Assembly: GCA_964036665.1 (NCBI GenBank)
Contig: OZ038531.1
Coordinates: 4,588,001 to 4,652,000 of the forward strand
DNA: 64,000 bases
DNA from: Gordius sp. MW1
Lineage: Eukaryota; Nematomorpha; Gordioida; Gordea; Gordiidae
Direction of reading: 5' to 3'
Positions within the stretch are counted from its first letter, which is position 1; the number at the start of each line of letters is the position of its first letter. Made by a program: the position numbers and the translations under genes. Shown in pieces: positions 61,277-64,000 of this stretch. The notes under the pieces were generated by a model that saw only the letters and a list, made by a program, of their open reading frames with translations, was not told where the DNA came from and did not search any database.

Positions 61277-63108
61277 GTTCCCCCCCCCCCCTTTCACAGA
61301 CAAAATCCTTAAAAAATGCTGACAGTTTTTAATTCTCTAGGCGTTCCCAACTGGTTTTGAATTTTTTCCCTTAGAGCACTTGACCCATATTGTCGATGCC
61401 CCCTCGCTTCCTCTTCTGATGATATCCTTCGAGGCCACCCGTTCTCTTGTCCCAGTGTGATCCAATCCACGATTTTCCGTTCTCTTATTTGATCCACGTC
61501 CCGGTGGTGCTTTCTTCCCTATGCCCACACATTGGCTTTTATGGTGCCTTCTACCCATTTGCTTGATCCTAAAAACAGGCGTACCCAAACCATGTCTCTT
61601 AAATTGAACTTACGTGGTTCCCGGTCTCTAACCATTGTTGTGGTACGGTTTCCCTCAATACCTCCCATTCGGTTCGCATACGCCTTTTTAGCATCACCTC
61701 GACTGGGCTTTCATTGGTTGTAGGGTATTTTTCCAACTTACGACTTGTTTCTTCTAATGGCTTCTTTCATTAATCGTACGTACCTTTTTGCCAGACCGTT
61801 GGCAGCAGGATGGTAAGGAGCTGTCCATCGCGAATTAATTCCTCTCATCTTGCAAAAATTCTGTAATTCCTGCCCTTTGAATTGTGGCCCGTTATCTGAT
61901 ATTGAAAATGGTGGATTTCCAAATCTAGCAAACGTTTCGGCAAGTTTTTTTAAAATGGTGGTCGATGTGGTGTCTCTAATTTAAACACCTCTACCCATTT
62001 CGAGCTATTGTCCACCATAACGAGGGATGATTTACCCTTGAAAGGGCACATGATATCCATATGTACTTGAACCCAAGGTCTATGGCTAGGTTGACACTAT
62101 ATCAACGGTGTCTTTTTCGCCGCGGCAGTGTAATTTAAAATTTCGGCAACTTGTTGATACGCTCAATAAGTCATCGTCGAGAGTAGGCCACCATATATAC
62201 TACCACGCCACTTCTTGCATTTGCTTGTACCCACGTGACCCCTATGTAATCTTTGAAGTACTACTCCTTTTAACTTAGCCGGAATTAATATTCGTCGCCC
62301 TTGTAAAATAATATGTTTTTTGCCTCGTGTATCTTGGGCAGGTGTCTTTCGTAGGAGTGTTTTAGCCCATAAGTGACCATCGTGTTTTATTTGCCTCTTA
62401 TCCACTTTTTTAACTGACGTAGCCCTGGATCATCCAAGGTGTGTTGTCTCACCACGTCCAATGATAGAAACGGATTTGTAGATTCTTCTGGAGTTTCCTC
62501 GCTAACATGATTCGCGTGTTCGTTCGGTTTTCTGGACTAAAAATCTGCCGCGTTTTCGGAACCCTTGTACTCAAACTTGGTCGTGTAACCTGATAACATG
62601 AGAGCCCACCTAGTTAGTCGTGGCGACCATTGTTCCTTGCCCCTTTTGCTTAGGTCAAATATATAATTAGCGGTCTAGCCGTCATAATAGTAACGCTTCG
62701 TCCTTGTAAAAATTCATTAAAATCTTTAGCCCATAGACCACTGCCAGCGCCTCCCGTTCAATTGTCGGATTTCGGCTTTCACTATCGCTTAACGCTCTTG
62801 AAGCATAGGCCATTACTCTCCAATTCTCTCCTGGTGCTCGTTGTTGTAAAATAGCCCCTAACCCTACACTCGAGGCGTCTACTACCAGACCTGTCCCTAA
62901 ATTTCCATTAAAGTATGCTAGAACGGGGGCCTTCGTAAGCGCGGACTTGATAGCGTCAAATGCAATTTGTTGTTCTTCACCCCAGTGGTAGATCACGTTT
63001 TTTTCATGAGTTTTTGAATAGGGTGCGCGATTTTGGCGTAGAAATATGATGTTATCAGTTATCTTGTGCTTCTGCATCACCGCGTAGGTTTTTCCTTGAC
63101 GTCGCCAC

Positions 63109-63289
63109 TGTTAGGGCGCGGAATATTATTATAATCAACTTTAGGAATGATAATCGTATATACAGAACGACAATATACGCAAAATTCAATTAACGGGAAT
63201 TTAATTATCACTCGAGGTATTACCACAATCTACTATTCGGTAATTTACTTATCGCCCGAGGCACTTCGCACTCCAATTACCTCTCTACA
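63109..63289 (-). repeat. LTR (upstream copy) of the second gypsy element
   Basis: TGTTAGGGCGCGG ... TATCGCCCGAGGCACTTCGC ... CTCTACA. Next to it, inside, is GTGGCGACGTCAAGG on the minus strand, in primer-binding-site position. Confidence 0.8.
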
Positions 63290-64000
63290 GATACATCTCA
63301 TCATTTTATTAATAACATAGGTAATTGCACACATTATAACGTTTTAAAAGTGCCAATAAAAGTAGAATTATAGGAATAGGAGCATAAGTGTTTAGAATTT
63401 TTCAATAATTCGCGCTTATAATTTTATACCAAATACATTCAAAAATTAAATGATTCTTAGTGTAAGACCTTATATTATGCCTTAAAATATTTACCTGATC
63501 CAAATTTCAATATAATTTAGCAAAAAATATAAATCAATTTATGCTCATTTATTTTAGTTAAATGCAAGATCCCATAAAAATACAGTGGATTTCACCTGCC
63601 AACCTTACCATAATAATGTAAAAAGTAATGTAAATGGCTGGACAAATTCATAATGTGATATATGGCTTAATTACAGACATAAGTTCTAGCATAACAAACT
63701 GTATACTCATAATTGCATCTTATGCGCTTGAATGCAATCGTTCGGTGGACAGAAGTCGCTGGGGTGCTCAAAATATCTTGCCAGTGTAGCCAAATTTATA
63801 TAATTTGTTTTGTTTGATAAATTGGCCATCGATTGAAAATATCATCACATCAGACAAGTTGTGCAATCAAGATGCTTTAGTAATATTTACTACTTCATCC
63901 AAACTCATTAACGTCTTCTGTACTGTATGTTTTTTATATTATATATTAATGCTATGGATTCAAATATGTTATAATTTATAAGTAAATTAGAAAATTATTT
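63290..64000. other. AT-rich sequence, nothing recognised
   Basis: No open frame of note, no known repeat family, no RNA gene seen to the end of the window. Confidence 0.5.

Larger units (their letters stand above)
61074..63289 (-). mobile_element. Second Ty3/gypsy copy, short LTRs, broken
   Basis: LTRs of about 200 and 180 bp (61074-61276, 63109-63289), both starting TGTTAGGGCGCGGAA and ending CAATTACCTCTCTACA. Flanks GACAC and GATAC may be a 5-bp target duplication with one change. Minus-strand pol pieces between them: RNase H (62682-63080, with VVDASSVGLGAILQQ) and integrase (from 62405 leftward, with a zinc-binding block). The interior is short and carries several breaks; the two LTRs differ visibly, so it is older than the cluster at 46-55 kb. 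Confidence 0.85.

Noticed and set aside
61130-61312. Plus-strand open frames in 61.1-61.7 kb
   Set aside because: Antisense to, or inside, the LTR and integrase remains of the second gypsy copy.

Overview
The window looks like nuclear DNA of an invertebrate animal. It is AT-rich and packed with repeats. Its genes carry many GT-AG introns, some only 34-41 nt long. The three host genes (tyrosylprotein sulfotransferase, TBCK, GAPVD1) are animal membrane-traffic or secretory-pathway genes. I cannot name the species.

Layout. 2-4320 (+): 3' part of a tyrosylprotein sulfotransferase gene (4 exons seen, 5' end outside the window), with a roughly 115-residue insert inside the catalytic domain. 4.6-10.5 kb: repeats (a long dispersed repeat holding an RTE LINE tail, a dead hAT transposase fragment, a tandem duplication). 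10515-18044 (+): a complete 7-exon TBCK gene (917 codons). 20066-46210 (-): a 22-exon GAPVD1 (Rab5 GEF/RasGAP-like) gene, convergent with TBCK; every splice phase in my model agrees, giving 1790 codons. Its introns are loaded with small inverted-repeat transposons, a tandem satellite, a GC-rich hairpin array and a SINE-like family. 46284-59525: one P-superfamily DNA transposon with near-perfect 36-bp terminal inverted repeats and a perfect 8-bp target duplication GATAGTGT. It carries an apparently intact THAP9-like transposase in about 12 exons and is itself invaded by a cluster of incomplete Ty3/gypsy copies. It sits 65 bp upstream of the GAPVD1 start codon. 61074-63289: a second, broken Ty3/gypsy copy with short LTRs. 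The rest is AT-rich DNA without recognisable genes.

How the parts relate. GAPVD1 activates Rab5 in other animals, and TBCK is a subunit of the FERRY complex, a Rab5 effector. The two are convergent neighbours here, 2 kb apart. The transposons show a clear nesting order (gypsy in P element; TA-flanked MITE in hAT-like MITE; LINE tail in a longer repeat; MITE in a tandem intron duplication), so relative ages can be read. Several MITEs abut splice sites, and one P-type MITE supplies nearly all of a GAPVD1 intron up to 20 nt from the acceptor.
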